From: Planctomycetota bacterium
GTDB lineage: Bacteria > Planctomycetota > MHYJ01 > JACQXL01 > JACRIJ01
Reading direction: 5' to 3'
Assembly (NCBI GenBank): GCA_016220095.1
Contig: JACRIJ010000056.1
Coordinates: forward strand, 1 to 57,203
DNA: 57,203 nucleotides
Numbering within the stretch: the first letter of the stretch is position 1; every line of letters starts with the position of its first letter. The notes beneath the pieces were generated by a model. That model did not search any database. It had not been told where the DNA came from and saw nothing but the letters and a program-made list of their open reading frames with translations. Below, piece by piece: positions 7,444 through 15,652 of this stretch. A program made the position numbers and the translations under genes.

Positions 7444-8853
7444 ATGTCTATGACCAGTAACAAAAAAGGTTCGGTCTTGGTACTTACGACCATGCTGGCG
7501 TTTTTCTTCGTAATGATAGTGGCGGCGTATATGGATAATATACTCTCTTCCACTAAGCTTACCGAGAGTTCCGAGATTGATACGGAGGCGCTTTACAGCG
7601 CGAATGCCGGCATAGAGCAGGTGAAATACCTCGTAAAATCAAGCACTTATTCCGTCAGCGGAAATGACTGGCTGATTGCCAATAGTTCTCCTGAAGGCAA
7701 CCTCGCCCTGAGCTATTTCCAGATTTCGGAAAATTACAAGGTTAACGTTACGGTATATGATAACGGAAACGGTACTTATACCGCGGTATCTGACGCGTAC
7801 TACACGCCGTCAATTTCGGATTTGCCTGTTTTCAAAGGCAAAGTGGCTATTGATATACGCGGAAGGGACCTCTTCTCAAAATATATGTTCTTTACCCACC
7901 TTGATGACATCAATATGGGTACAAGCACGGTTAACGGTTCGGTGCATTCAAACAGGGCAGTCAATTTCTACTATGGCGGAGCTAAGATGTACGGCGATGT
8001 TACTTCAGTCCGCGGAATTAATTTCACCGCGGGCGCGACAGAAGATAATACCAAGTTGTTCGGCGCCGTGAACGGCAGTGCCGACGCGATACCCTGGCCG
8101 AATACAAGCGAAATCGCAACCCTTCATGATGAGGCTGTGGGAGTCTATCAGGTCTCAAACAGCAGTGCCACTTATTCCGGGCTCGGCAATTTTAATACGG
8201 AAATAGAATTTATAAGCAATACTGTCAAGATTACAGCTAAAGATCCGGCTTCAGGCGCGGTTTTGAAAACCGGCACTTATCCGATACCTGCCAATAACCT
8301 TATCTTCGTCCAGGGCGCGATTACTTCGCTTAAAGGCGATATCAACGGCAGGGTAACCATAGCTACAATGGATAAGGTTGATATAACAGGCAATATACGT
8401 TATGTGGATTCCGAGGGCGACAGGGCTTACGCGCTTATGGATGCCGATGGGCAGGTAATAGATAATACTCCCAATGGCGTAGTCTGGTCCGAAGAAAACG
8501 GTTATTATTATAAGACCAATCCCGCATATAATCCGGCATCGCCTTCCGTGGTCGGTATAATGGCTCTGAAAGACGTTACAATTACGAATGCCGCGCCGTA
8601 TAATACGGAAATGCATGCCGCGGTATTTTCGTCCCAGGGAAACTGGCATTGCGACCTCGCCCAGAAAAAAGGAAATCTGCGCGTGCTCGGTTCCATGACC
8701 CAGAAATTGCGCGGATGGCGTTACAATACTTCCGGCTATGGCTGGGCGCAATCCGGCGAATATTGCTATGACGAAAACCTGCTTTCCGATCCGCCGCCGT
8801 TTTATCTGCAGGTTGACGCCCCTCTGTTCGGCGGATGGAGGAAATTATGGTAG
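7444..8853 (+). CDS. PilX-like protein with DUF4900-type domain
   Basis: 469 residues. It starts with MSMTSNKKGSVLVLTTMLAF and a hydrophobic helix to about residue 32, the arrangement of PilX/GspK-like proteins that are predicted to be pilus-associated. TEALYSANAGIEQVKYL follows, the usual Ala-rich helix after the membrane part. From about residue 135 (YMFFTHLDDINMG, VNGSVHSNRAVNFY, MYGDVTS) it matches the DUF4900 pattern, probably a parallel beta-helix-like fold. It follows the two pseudopilins by 13 nt with GAGGT before the ATG. Function in pilus assembly or secretion is inferred from context. Confidence 0.75.
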   Translation: MSMTSNKKGSVLVLTTMLAFFFVMIVAAYMDNILSSTKLTESSEIDTEALYSANAGIEQVKYLVKSSTYSVSGNDWLIANSSPEGNLALSYFQISENYKVNVTVYDNGNGTYTAVSDAYYTPSISDLPVFKGKVAIDIRGRDLFSKYMFFTHLDDINMGTSTVNGSVHSNRAVNFYYGGAKMYGDVTSVRGINFTAGATEDNTKLFGAVNGSADAIPWPNTSEIATLHDEAVGVYQVSNSSATYSGLGNFNTEIEFISNTVKITAKDPASGAVLKTGTYPIPANNLIFVQGAITSLKGDINGRVTIATMDKVDITGNIRYVDSEGDRAYALMDADGQVIDNTPNGVVWSEENGYYYKTNPAYNPASPSVVGIMALKDVTITNAAPYNTEMHAAVFSSQGNWHCDLAQKKGNLRVLGSMTQKLRGWRYNTSGYGWAQSGEYCYDENLLSDPPPFYLQVDAPLFGGWRKLW

Positions 8854-9209
8854 AAATTAATAAGCCGGCAGAAAAAACAAATAAGAAACCGTTCTTTGTG
8901 TTAATTACGGTTTTGATTGTCGGTATCATAGCAGTCATATACATGCTGTCCGGCGGCAATGATAATGCCGGTGTTTCCGGAGAACAGGCTGACGTGTCTG
9001 TTGCGGAAGAGTCCTCTGATGATTCCGCTTCAGACCAGGTTCATAAGCAAAGCGTTACAAAACCAATAGATAAGGCGCCTTTGCACGGCGGCCAGATTTA
9101 TAAATCCAATGCCGTAGTCGTGCCGTTCAAGAGGTCCAGCCTGACGGATTTCCCTGTAAGGATTCAGGACGATAAGGATGAGAAAAACGCCCCGGGCGAG
9201 GGCAATTGA
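8847..9209 (+). CDS. Small single-pass membrane protein of the pseudopilin operon
   Basis: About 120 residues. The ATG at 8847 is preceded by GGAGG with a 5-nt gap and overlaps the stop of the DUF4900 gene, so this start is preferred to the ATG at 8835. The protein has a short cytoplasmic N-terminus with lysines, one membrane helix (FFVLITVLIVGIIAVIYML, about residues 17-35) and a polar, mostly disordered periplasmic tail rich in Asp, Ser and Val. No family is recognised. The layout recalls small inner-membrane assembly factors of type II secretion or pili, but this is inference from position only. Confidence 0.65.
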   Translation: MVEINKPAEKTNKKPFFVLITVLIVGIIAVIYMLSGGNDNAGVSGEQADVSVAEESSDDSASDQVHKQSVTKPIDKAPLHGGQIYKSNAVVVPFKRSSLTDFPVRIQDDKDEKNAPGEGN

Positions 9210-9356
9210 GCTATTATTGCGTGAATTCCAATGGAGTATTTGAATATGACGAATCGTACGAATATTGAAACAGGAATTTTAGTGGTAAATTCTTCTTAAA
9301 CGGATATAACATGCGTTTTGTTCGTTTCCAATGACAATTATTTATGGAGGTTTTTT

Positions 9357-10199
9357 ATGATGTTAGTTTCGCAGGTTTTAAGTGTAATATTGTGTATGGT
9401 TGCCATGTCGCTGGCCGGTGCGGTATCTGCTGATGCGGCAGTTACCGACTCTTCAGCCGTTTTAACCGGTACTTCTGAAGTATCAGGCGGAGATTTCCTG
9501 AGCATGAATAAAGAAGAGATTTCCGAGATAAATAACGGCGGTAGTGATAAGGGCGATGACGACAGCGCCAAGGGCGATGACGATGATGACAAGGCCAAGG
9601 GCGATGACGATGATGACAAAGCTAAGGGCGATGACGATGATGACAAAGCCAAAGGCGATGACGATGATGACAAGGCCAAGGGCGATGACGATGATGACAA
9701 AGCTAAAGGCGATGACGATGACGACAAGGCCAAAGGCGATGATGACGATGATGAAGTCGTTGCTGAAGGATGTTCAGGGGATTACAACGACGAAGAAGAA
9801 GATGTAAAGTCCGAAGGTGATGACGACGATGACGATAAGGCCAAAGGCGATGACGATGATGATGATGACAAAGTCCATAGCGATAAAGGCCATGGAAATA
9901 ACGAAGACCATGATGATGAAGATAATCCCGGACAAGGCGGCGGCGCACATGGCGCAGACCCCGGCGTGGATAATGACGGCATAGATGATGACGAGAAATC
10001 CGGACATGATTCCAGCGCCAAAGGCGATGACGATGATGACAAGGCCAAGGGCGATGACGACAAAGCCAAAGGCGATGACGATGACGACAAAGCCAAAGGC
10101 GATGACGATGACGACAAGGCTAAAGGCGATGACGATGACGACAAGGCTAAGTCTGAAAAACATGATAAAGGATATTGCAAGGACAAGAAAGTTCTGTGA
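9357..10199 (+). CDS. Secreted acidic repeat protein, KAKGDDDDD nonapeptide repeats
   Basis: 280 residues. The ATG at 9357 has GGAGG 6 nt upstream. A Sec signal peptide (hydrophobic LSVILCMVAMSLAGAV, probable cleavage after ADAA) is followed by about 40 ordinary residues. Two blocks of a 9-residue repeat, KAKGDDDDD, then follow. Block one has seven units (about residues 67-128). A middle part is rich in His, Gly and Asp (GQGGGAHGADPGVDNDG). Block two has five units (about 221-263), one shortened. The DNA repeats every 27 nt with synonymous changes between units, so it is under coding selection and expanded by slippage or recombination. The protein is extremely acidic and could bind calcium or other cations outside the cell. 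It follows the pseudopilin operon and ends in a strong terminator. No homologous family is recognised. Confidence 0.8.
   Translation: MMLVSQVLSVILCMVAMSLAGAVSADAAVTDSSAVLTGTSEVSGGDFLSMNKEEISEINNGGSDKGDDDSAKGDDDDDKAKGDDDDDKAKGDDDDDKAKGDDDDDKAKGDDDDDKAKGDDDDDKAKGDDDDDEVVAEGCSGDYNDEEEDVKSEGDDDDDDKAKGDDDDDDDKVHSDKGHGNNEDHDDEDNPGQGGGAHGADPGVDNDGIDDDEKSGHDSSAKGDDDDDKAKGDDDKAKGDDDDDKAKGDDDDDKAKGDDDDDKAKSEKHDKGYCKDKKVL
9550..10155 (+). repeat. 27-nt coding tandem repeat
   Basis: In-frame units of 27 nt, consensus AARGCYAARGGCGATGACGA plus YGAYGAC, in two blocks (about 9563-9750 and 10018-10150). Variation is nearly all at third codon positions. Confidence 0.9.
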
Positions 10200-10228
10200 T
10201 ACCTTGCGGACAATGTAAATAGTAATTT

Positions 10229-10267
10229 AAGCCCCGCGCGGGATAAGACCCGTTGCGGGGCTTTTTT
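10229..10267 (+). terminator. Rho-independent terminator
   Basis: The stem AAGCCCCGC...GCGGGGCTT with a loop of about 19 nt containing a second small GCGGG/CCCGT pair is followed by TTTTTT. It ends the acidic-repeat gene 30 nt after its stop codon. Confidence 0.92.
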
Positions 10268-10269
10268 GT

Positions 10270-10777
10270 TATTTAAGATTTTAGATTTAAGAATTAAGAT
10301 TTTCTAAAACATTCTATCATTCTTTCGTTCCGTCCGTCCTTCATTCTTCATTTTTCCTTCTTGTAACGAAGACGGGAGCAGAAAGCAAGGAGAAGGCAGG
10401 CCGGATGTCCGTGGCCCGTTTAAACGGGAACCGGGCAACGGGAACCGAGATCTGGTGTCCGAGACCCGGGACCCGAGGTCCGAGATCCGTCGTTCGGGAT
10501 CCGGCGCCCGGTGCCCGGACCTCGGTACCCGCACTCGGCACTCGGATCCTGGATCTCGGCACCCGGAACCCGGCTCTCAGATCTCGGATAACGTCCTTCT
10601 TCCGCCTTCGTCGTAATCTGTGACGAATTGATAACCTTATCCACAGATAGCTTGTTGTTAGTGATTCGTTGCAAAGGTCACAGGCGGTAGAATGGCAGGT
10701 GATAGACGAGAAGGAATGGGGTGAAATGAAGGGGGAAGGACGGGGCGGAGTCAGGAGTCAGGGGGCTGGACCCCGGA
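10270..10777. repeat. Composite repeat region, mainly CCCGG-type core
   Basis: A GATTTAAG module (10275-10302) is followed by ACATTCTATCATTCTTTCG and CCGTCCTTCATTCTTC (10308-10350), the reverse-complement family of 3797-3880. Then come about 190 nt (10398-10590) of degenerate GGACCCGAGGTCCGAGATCC-like units with the palindrome CCCGTTTAAACGGG (10408-10421). From 10680 on lies AGAATGGCAGGTGATAG plus purine-rich sequence. Translations are arginine/glycine/proline-rich artefacts without ribosome binding sites. No gene is seen. Confidence 0.75.
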
Positions 10778-12166
10778 CTACTGTATTCCGTATGTCTTCA
10801 ACTTATTATACAGCGTTTGCACCGAGACTTTAAGGGCTTTTGCCGTACGGATCTTATTCCCTTTATGCATTTCCAGCATCATCAGTATATGCTTCTTTTC
10901 AATATCGGCGAGGGAGCCGGAATAGCCGTTTGCGTTTGCCGCAAGAGGGCCGGCATTATCCGTCCGGGTTTTGCCGGGTTGTATTGATGTGCCAAGGCAT
11001 TTTACCACGTCTTCCATGGATATCCTTTCGTTCTGCGTCAATATATTAAGGCGCTCAATGGCGTTTCTTAGTTCCCTTATATTCCCGGGCCAGTTATGCT
11101 GTTGCAACAGGAATAGGGATTCATCCGCTATCGTTTTCGGGTTTTTGCCGGGCAATTTGAATTGCTGTAGAAAATAGTCCACAAGGGGCTTGAAATCCTC
11201 GGGCCGTTCCCTGAGAGGGGGCATTTTGATGCTAACGACGTTTAGCCTGTAATAAAGGTCTTCTCTGAAGCGGTTGCTTGAGACTTCCTGCTGAAGTTTT
11301 TTGTTTGTTGCCGCAATGATTCTTACGTTGGCATAGAAATTCCTTGTACTGCCCACGCGGCGGAATTCTCCCGTTTCCAACACCCTGAGAAGGTTGGTCT
11401 GCAATTTAGGGCTCATTTCGGTTATTTCATCAAGGAAGAGCGTGCCCTTATCTGCTACTTCAAGGAGGCCCGGATGGTCTTCCGCGGCGCCCGTGAAAGC
11501 GCCTTTTTCATATCCGAACAATTCCGATTCAAGCAGGTTTTCAGCCAGTCCTCCGCAGTTTACGGCAAGAAAAATCTGCCGGCTACGGGCGCTGTTTTGA
11601 TGGATGGTGCGGGCTACGAGTTCCTTGCCTGTGCCGCTCTCGCCTTCTATTATGATGGATGAATCTGTCGGGGCCGCCATGGTCATTATTTCCATGACAG
11701 GTGCCATTGCCTTGCTTTGAGCAATAAATCTGAATGATTTTTCGGCGATGTTTGATGCGTATCGGAAGGAGTAATTTTCTCTCTTGAGCTGAACGGCCTT
11801 CTGCGCCTGGGCTAATACAGCAAGGAGTTCTTCTTTCTTGACGGGTTTGCTTACGTAATTGAACGCTCCTAATTTTATGCATGAGACCGCGTCTTCAACG
11901 ATATCCTGCGCGGATACTATGACTATTTCTACGTCAAACCCTTTTTGCTTGATGCGTTTAAGCGTTTCTATGCCGCCTATGCCGGGCATGACTATGTCCA
12001 GCAGTACTATGTCAAAGCAGTCGGTTTTCAGCAGTTCAAGCGCCTTTTCGCCGCTTTCAGCCTGCTTGACGACATATCCGGCCGCAATCAGATCGCGGCT
12101 TACAAAGTCACGCTGGGACTGGGAATCGTCAACAACAAGAATATTTCCTTTGCCTTGTTCGCGCAT
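10778..12166 (-). CDS. Sigma-54-dependent response regulator (NtrC family)
   Basis: About 462 residues from the ATG at 12166; an in-frame ATG at 12196 would add ten hydrophobic residues and is less likely. Domains in order: receiver (ILVVDDSQSQRD, phospho-acceptor in DIVLLDIVMPG); AAA+ core with Walker A GESGTGKE, the sigma-54-contacting loop GAFTGA, Walker B GTLFLDEI and the arginine-finger region FREDLYYRLNV; C-terminal Fis-type helix-turn-helix (KIRTAKALKVSVQTLYNKL). All motifs for opening an RpoN holoenzyme promoter are intact. No kinase is adjacent. It sits behind its own sigma-54 promoter (12288-12304) and near the sigma-54 pseudopilin operon, so PilR-like control of that operon is the simplest reading. 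Confidence 0.95.
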   Translation of the reverse strand: MREQGKGNILVVDDSQSQRDFVSRDLIAAGYVVKQAESGEKALELLKTDCFDIVLLDIVMPGIGGIETLKRIKQKGFDVEIVIVSAQDIVEDAVSCIKLGAFNYVSKPVKKEELLAVLAQAQKAVQLKRENYSFRYASNIAEKSFRFIAQSKAMAPVMEIMTMAAPTDSSIIIEGESGTGKELVARTIHQNSARSRQIFLAVNCGGLAENLLESELFGYEKGAFTGAAEDHPGLLEVADKGTLFLDEITEMSPKLQTNLLRVLETGEFRRVGSTRNFYANVRIIAATNKKLQQEVSSNRFREDLYYRLNVVSIKMPPLRERPEDFKPLVDYFLQQFKLPGKNPKTIADESLFLLQQHNWPGNIRELRNAIERLNILTQNERISMEDVVKCLGTSIQPGKTRTDNAGPLAANANGYSGSLADIEKKHILMMLEMHKGNKIRTAKALKVSVQTLYNKLKTYGIQ

Positions 12167-12443
12167 ATAAAAAATAAAGAAGTAAGGCTGATGCAAACGT
12201 AATCGTATATGGGCAACAATTCACATTGCAAAACATATGGTTTTTCGTGCCTTCGTGGCAGGAAAACGTTGAGGTGTAGGATGATAATGCAAAATTTATG
12301 CCAAATGCAGTATGCTTGTAACGCGTCATTTACCGGTTAAATTGCATTTAAACGCTTTTCAGGTATGAAACTGTAGTTTTATTATACATTCGCCATCCAG
12401 AATTTGTACATCTAAACGACGGTTTTACAACAGATTTAGTGGA
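12167..12443. other. Gap upstream of the sigma-54 activator
   Basis: Contains the sigma-54 promoter at 12288-12304 and, at 12243-12261, TTTCGTGCCTTCGTGGCAGG, a module also seen near 3985. The segment 12320-12443 has no gene or clear repeat. Confidence 0.5.
12288..12304 (-). promoter_or_regulatory. Sigma-54 promoter of the activator gene
   Basis: On the minus strand it reads TTGGCATAAATTTTGCA. GG (12301-12302) and GC (12289-12290) are separated by 10 nt and flanked by consensus bases. Transcription would start near 12277, about 110 nt before the ATG at 12166. It implies autoregulation of the NtrC-type gene. Confidence 0.75.
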
Positions 12444-13448
12444 TTATACTGGTCTTGAGAGCTTAGAATTCGTAAAGTGGTTATCGTCATTCATCCCGGT
12501 CCCCGGGTCCCGGTTCTCGGATCCCGGTTTCGTCTTCCAGCGTCTGTGCATCCACAGCCATTGGTCGGGGTGCATTCGTATTGTTTTTTCCATGGATGAC
12601 GCCACCTGCTGGGTCAAATCCCGCACATCGTTTTCAAAGTTATCCGTGGGTTTTACATCTAAAGGCGGGTAGAAGCTCAGGACGTATTTTATCTCATTTT
12701 TCTTTACTCTGTAGCTGTTAAATGGAAGGACGACTGCCTTATATTTCAACGCAAGCTGTGCCGGTATGGGGAGGGTTGAAGATGGCAGTCCAAAAAAATC
12801 CACGAAGATGCCGTTTTTCCTCGCGTCCTGGTCCACGAGCATTCCTATAATCTGGTTATCCCTAAGCGCCCGCAAGGTGCCTTTCATCGCGCCCCATTTT
12901 TCTATTATGTTCTGGCCGGTCTGGGTGCGGAATGAATTCAGGAATTTATCCACGTACGGATTATCAAGCGGCCTTGCTATGGAAGCGACCTTATATCCGC
13001 AAAGCATGAGGATACAGCCGGATATTTCCCAGTTGCCCATGTGTCCGCCCACGAGGATTACCCCTTTATTTTTCGCCAGCGATTCCTTGAGGTAAATTTC
13101 ATTTTCATAAGACAGGTATTTATGCCACGTGTACTTTCTTATCCGCCGCCTGAAAAAAAGTATTTCGGCAAACACCTGTCCGAAATGTTCATAGACCCCT
13201 TTGGCGATGGCGCGTATTTTTTCTTCTGACAGCTCGTTTTTATAAGCCATCCTGAGGTGTTTATAGGTTCTTTTTGTATGGGTTTTGTCAATTTTGCTTA
13301 CGATATTTCCCAGGAGCGCGCCCATTTTAAGGGCTGTTCTTACGTCCAAAGACAGCAGGAATACCGTTACCACGCGGAACGCGCAGTATTCCGTGTACAG
13401 GTACATTTTTACGAAAAAATTATCTTTATGTTTTCTTCTGAACGACAT
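12444..13448 (-). CDS. lpxL: Lipid A acyltransferase, LpxL/HtrB family
   Basis: 334 residues. The lysophospholipid/lauroyl acyltransferase signature GGHMGNWE gives the H-x4-E catalytic pair at about residues 134-139. GMLVDQDARKNGIFVDFFG and the C-terminal DQWLWMHRRWKTK are also typical of the family. It adds a secondary acyl chain to Kdo2-lipid A at the inner membrane. The family normally ends just after HRRW. Here about 28 extra residues (PGSENRDPGTGMNDD and on) are encoded by a CCCGG-type intergenic repeat, so the frame has been extended by the repeat. It is last in the rpoA-rplQ-lpxK-DUF362-lpxL set, 2 nt from its neighbour. The exact acyl specificity is not predictable. Confidence 0.9.
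   Translation of the reverse strand: MSFRRKHKDNFFVKMYLYTEYCAFRVVTVFLLSLDVRTALKMGALLGNIVSKIDKTHTKRTYKHLRMAYKNELSEEKIRAIAKGVYEHFGQVFAEILFFRRRIRKYTWHKYLSYENEIYLKESLAKNKGVILVGGHMGNWEISGCILMLCGYKVASIARPLDNPYVDKFLNSFRTQTGQNIIEKWGAMKGTLRALRDNQIIGMLVDQDARKNGIFVDFFGLPSSTLPIPAQLALKYKAVVLPFNSYRVKKNEIKYVLSFYPPLDVKPTDNFENDVRDLTQQVASSMEKTIRMHPDQWLWMHRRWKTKPGSENRDPGTGMNDDNHFTNSKLSRPV
12492..12535. repeat. CCCGG-type repeat inside the lpxL 3' end
   Basis: CCCGGTCCCCGGGTCCCGGT then TCTCGGATCCCGGTTTCG, the same unit as the cores at 5227-5345 and 10398-10590. It encodes part of the extra tail of the acyltransferase. Confidence 0.8.
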
Positions 13449-13449
13449 A

Positions 13450-14571
13450 TTACAGCCTGTTTACAATAAAATTTGCCAGGGCGCTGTGCCTGAAACCGAT
13501 TGCCTTATTCGGGCAGACTTCCTGACAGCAGAAGCATTCAATGCACTTTGCCGCGGCGAGTTCCGGTTTGCGCCCTTTTAATTTCAGCGCTTTAGCCGGG
13601 CATTTTTGCACGCATATTCCGCACGCGGCGCAGTTATCATTAAAATCGGGCCGAATCCAGAAAAATCTTGAGAGCAATTTTGAAATCGCCGGCGGCAAGG
13701 CATGGTATATTTTCGTTTTCGGGACCGTGAACGATGCGGGCTTAACGTCTTCCGGCCTCAGGAGAGGGAATCTTATTTTTTTCAAATCGGATTCGCCGAG
13801 GTTTCTTTCGCCTGCTATCCGTGTAGTACGCACCTTGAGCGGGTTAATGCCTGCTATGGCGGCAAGGGACGCGTCTATTGCCACGCAATCCCTGCCGGCG
13901 ACAATGGCGCCGACGAATTTCGGGGTGCCTGCGCCCGGGCCGTTGCCTTCCATGGCAAAGACCGCGTCGGTTACGGTGAAGTGCGGACGCGCGATTTCAA
14001 ATATATTGACAAGGGTTTCTGAAAATGATTCTACGGCCGGGAACATCTTGTGGTATCTGGTTTTCGCGTAACCTGGCACGAAGCCGTAGGTGTTTTTTAT
14101 TGCGCCTGTCATGAGCGTGAACGTATGGGTTTTCATTTTAGGCACGGACACTATGGCGTCGCACCTGCGCGCGTATTCTGTGAGCCAGAGGGAATGTCCG
14201 TTTTTCCTTGTTTCAAAGGCGTCTTCTTCAAAACTGACCAATCTAACGCCTGCCTTGCGGCACACGTCCAGCATGCCGGTTTTTTCCCACAGTTCAGGAA
14301 GCCCGTTTTTTATCACGGAAGGGCTGTCGCCGGCGAAGGGCTCGGCCCCGGCCTTGCGGATTGCCTTGACGACTGTGCTGAGCACGTTTGGATGTGTGGT
14401 AACGCACGCGTCAGGTTCGCGGCAAGAGAGCAGGTTGGGTTTTACAAGGACTTTCATTCCCGGACGTATGACGCCGCCGAAAAAATCCGAGCTTTCAAGG
14501 CATTTGAATATTGCGGGCTCAAGCTCTTTTTCATCGTAAGAGCCGGCCTTTGCTATGAATACTTCGCTCAT
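13450..14571 (-). CDS. DUF362 iron-sulfur protein with C-terminal 2[4Fe-4S] ferredoxin domain
   Basis: 373 residues. The DUF362 part (VFIAKAGSYDE, VKPNLLSCREPDACVTTHPN, VSVPKMKTHTFTLMTGAIKN, TVTDAVFAMEGNGP) fills about residues 1-290. Two ferredoxin motifs follow: CAACGICVQKCPAKALK and CIECFCCQEVCPNKAIGF, each CX2CX2CX3CP, enough for two 4Fe-4S clusters. The biochemical role of DUF362 proteins is not established. The start overlaps the stop of lpxK by 4 nt, so it is translationally coupled inside a lipid A operon, where an electron carrier is unexpected. Confidence 0.9.
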   Translation of the reverse strand: MSEVFIAKAGSYDEKELEPAIFKCLESSDFFGGVIRPGMKVLVKPNLLSCREPDACVTTHPNVLSTVVKAIRKAGAEPFAGDSPSVIKNGLPELWEKTGMLDVCRKAGVRLVSFEEDAFETRKNGHSLWLTEYARRCDAIVSVPKMKTHTFTLMTGAIKNTYGFVPGYAKTRYHKMFPAVESFSETLVNIFEIARPHFTVTDAVFAMEGNGPGAGTPKFVGAIVAGRDCVAIDASLAAIAGINPLKVRTTRIAGERNLGESDLKKIRFPLLRPEDVKPASFTVPKTKIYHALPPAISKLLSRFFWIRPDFNDNCAACGICVQKCPAKALKLKGRKPELAAAKCIECFCCQEVCPNKAIGFRHSALANFIVNRL

Positions 14572-15590
14572 GTTCCGAGAACCATCTTATGGAAGACATC
14601 CCTGTTTTCCGTGAATTCCATTGAAATCTTAAGCGCTACGGCCGGAATGCCGGATGAAATGACAGGGCCATGGACTTTAGACAGGTCTTTGGTAGTCATG
14701 CAGATGGCGTCGGCCTTGAGTTGTTTTGCGGTTTCCGCGATGAACCGCATATCGTCTTCTCCGTATTTGTAATGGTCAGGATAGGGATAGAACCCCGCGA
14801 GTTTGATATTCATTGATTCAAGGGTTTTTCTGAATGAATCCGGATTTCCTATGCCGCAGAATGCCACGACGGTTTTATTGGCAAGGTATTTAACCGGCAG
14901 GGTGGAATTATTGTCGGGTTTTATGAAACATTCCGGCTTATGCGATGTGCAGGCGACAGGCGCATTGGTGTGCCTTGTTATGACGGACTTAAGCGATTCA
15001 AGCTGTTCTTTAGCCATGAAATCCGCGTGCGAGAGAATTACCAGGCCGGCGCGGCGCATGGCGTAAAGCGGTTCTCTCAATATGCCTGCGGGGAACAACC
15101 TGCCGTTGCCGAACGGGTTAAGGCAGTCTATCACGAGTATATTGAGGTCTCTTCTGATGTACAGGGATTGGAACCCGTCGTCAAGTATTATGAATTTAGG
15201 ATTGAATTTTTTTACGGCCATATCCGTGAGGAATGCCTTGTTGTTGCCCACGAGGCGGGTTACGGTCGGTATCTTATCAAAGGCTTCATCGTCGGTCAAC
15301 GTGGCGTAGGCCGGCAATTTTCCGTACCCTCTGGAAATGATGGTGGAATGATAATTGTTTTTCGCCAGCAGTTTTGCGGTGTATTGGGTGAGCGGGGTCT
15401 TGCCCGTTCCTCCGAGAGTCAGGTTGCCTATGCTTATTACCCTGCATTTCGGCGCGTGGGGTTTAATGGCGCCCGTGATGTATAAGACGTATCTTGTGAC
15501 GGTTATGGCAAGGTAAGGGAATTGAAGCGGTGACAGCAGTATTGAAAGCACCGGACCGGGGTACTGGAGAAATGGCTGTTTTATCTTCAT
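14568..15590 (-). CDS. lpxK: Tetraacyldisaccharide 4'-kinase LpxK
   Basis: 340 residues, normal length. The N-terminus has a hydrophobic patch for membrane attachment (VLSILLSPLQFPYLAITVTRY). The Walker A segment is SIGNLTLGGTGKTPLTQY, and DDGFQSLYIRRDLNILVID carries the family's DDGFQ motif. The enzyme phosphorylates the 4' position of the lipid A disaccharide at the cytoplasmic face of the inner membrane. It starts 63 nt after rplQ and overlaps the DUF362 gene. Its presence shows that the host makes canonical lipid A. Confidence 0.97.
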   Translation of the reverse strand: MKIKQPFLQYPGPVLSILLSPLQFPYLAITVTRYVLYITGAIKPHAPKCRVISIGNLTLGGTGKTPLTQYTAKLLAKNNYHSTIISRGYGKLPAYATLTDDEAFDKIPTVTRLVGNNKAFLTDMAVKKFNPKFIILDDGFQSLYIRRDLNILVIDCLNPFGNGRLFPAGILREPLYAMRRAGLVILSHADFMAKEQLESLKSVITRHTNAPVACTSHKPECFIKPDNNSTLPVKYLANKTVVAFCGIGNPDSFRKTLESMNIKLAGFYPYPDHYKYGEDDMRFIAETAKQLKADAICMTTKDLSKVHGPVISSGIPAVALKISMEFTENRDVFHKMVLGT

Positions 15591-15652
15591 AAGCGAATTA
15601 CCCGTTATGAATTGCGCCCGAAATATTCATGCTTATGCCCTGAATCGCCGGC

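Noticed and set aside
9550..10155. Regular 27-nt repeats as a possible CRISPR array
   Set aside because: Units are directly tandem with no unique spacers, stay in frame, vary at third codon positions, and no cas gene is nearby.
9338..10213. Long minus-strand frames rich in Ser/Leu (SSSSPLAL repeats) opposite the acidic repeat gene
   Set aside because: They are the antisense reading of the 27-nt coding repeat. They have no ribosome binding site, and the plus frame has signal peptide, GGAGG and terminator.
10304..10674. Several overlapping Arg/Pro/Gly-rich frames on both strands
   Set aside because: All lie in degenerate CCCGG repeats with no start signals; every frame is open because the repeat units lack stop codons.
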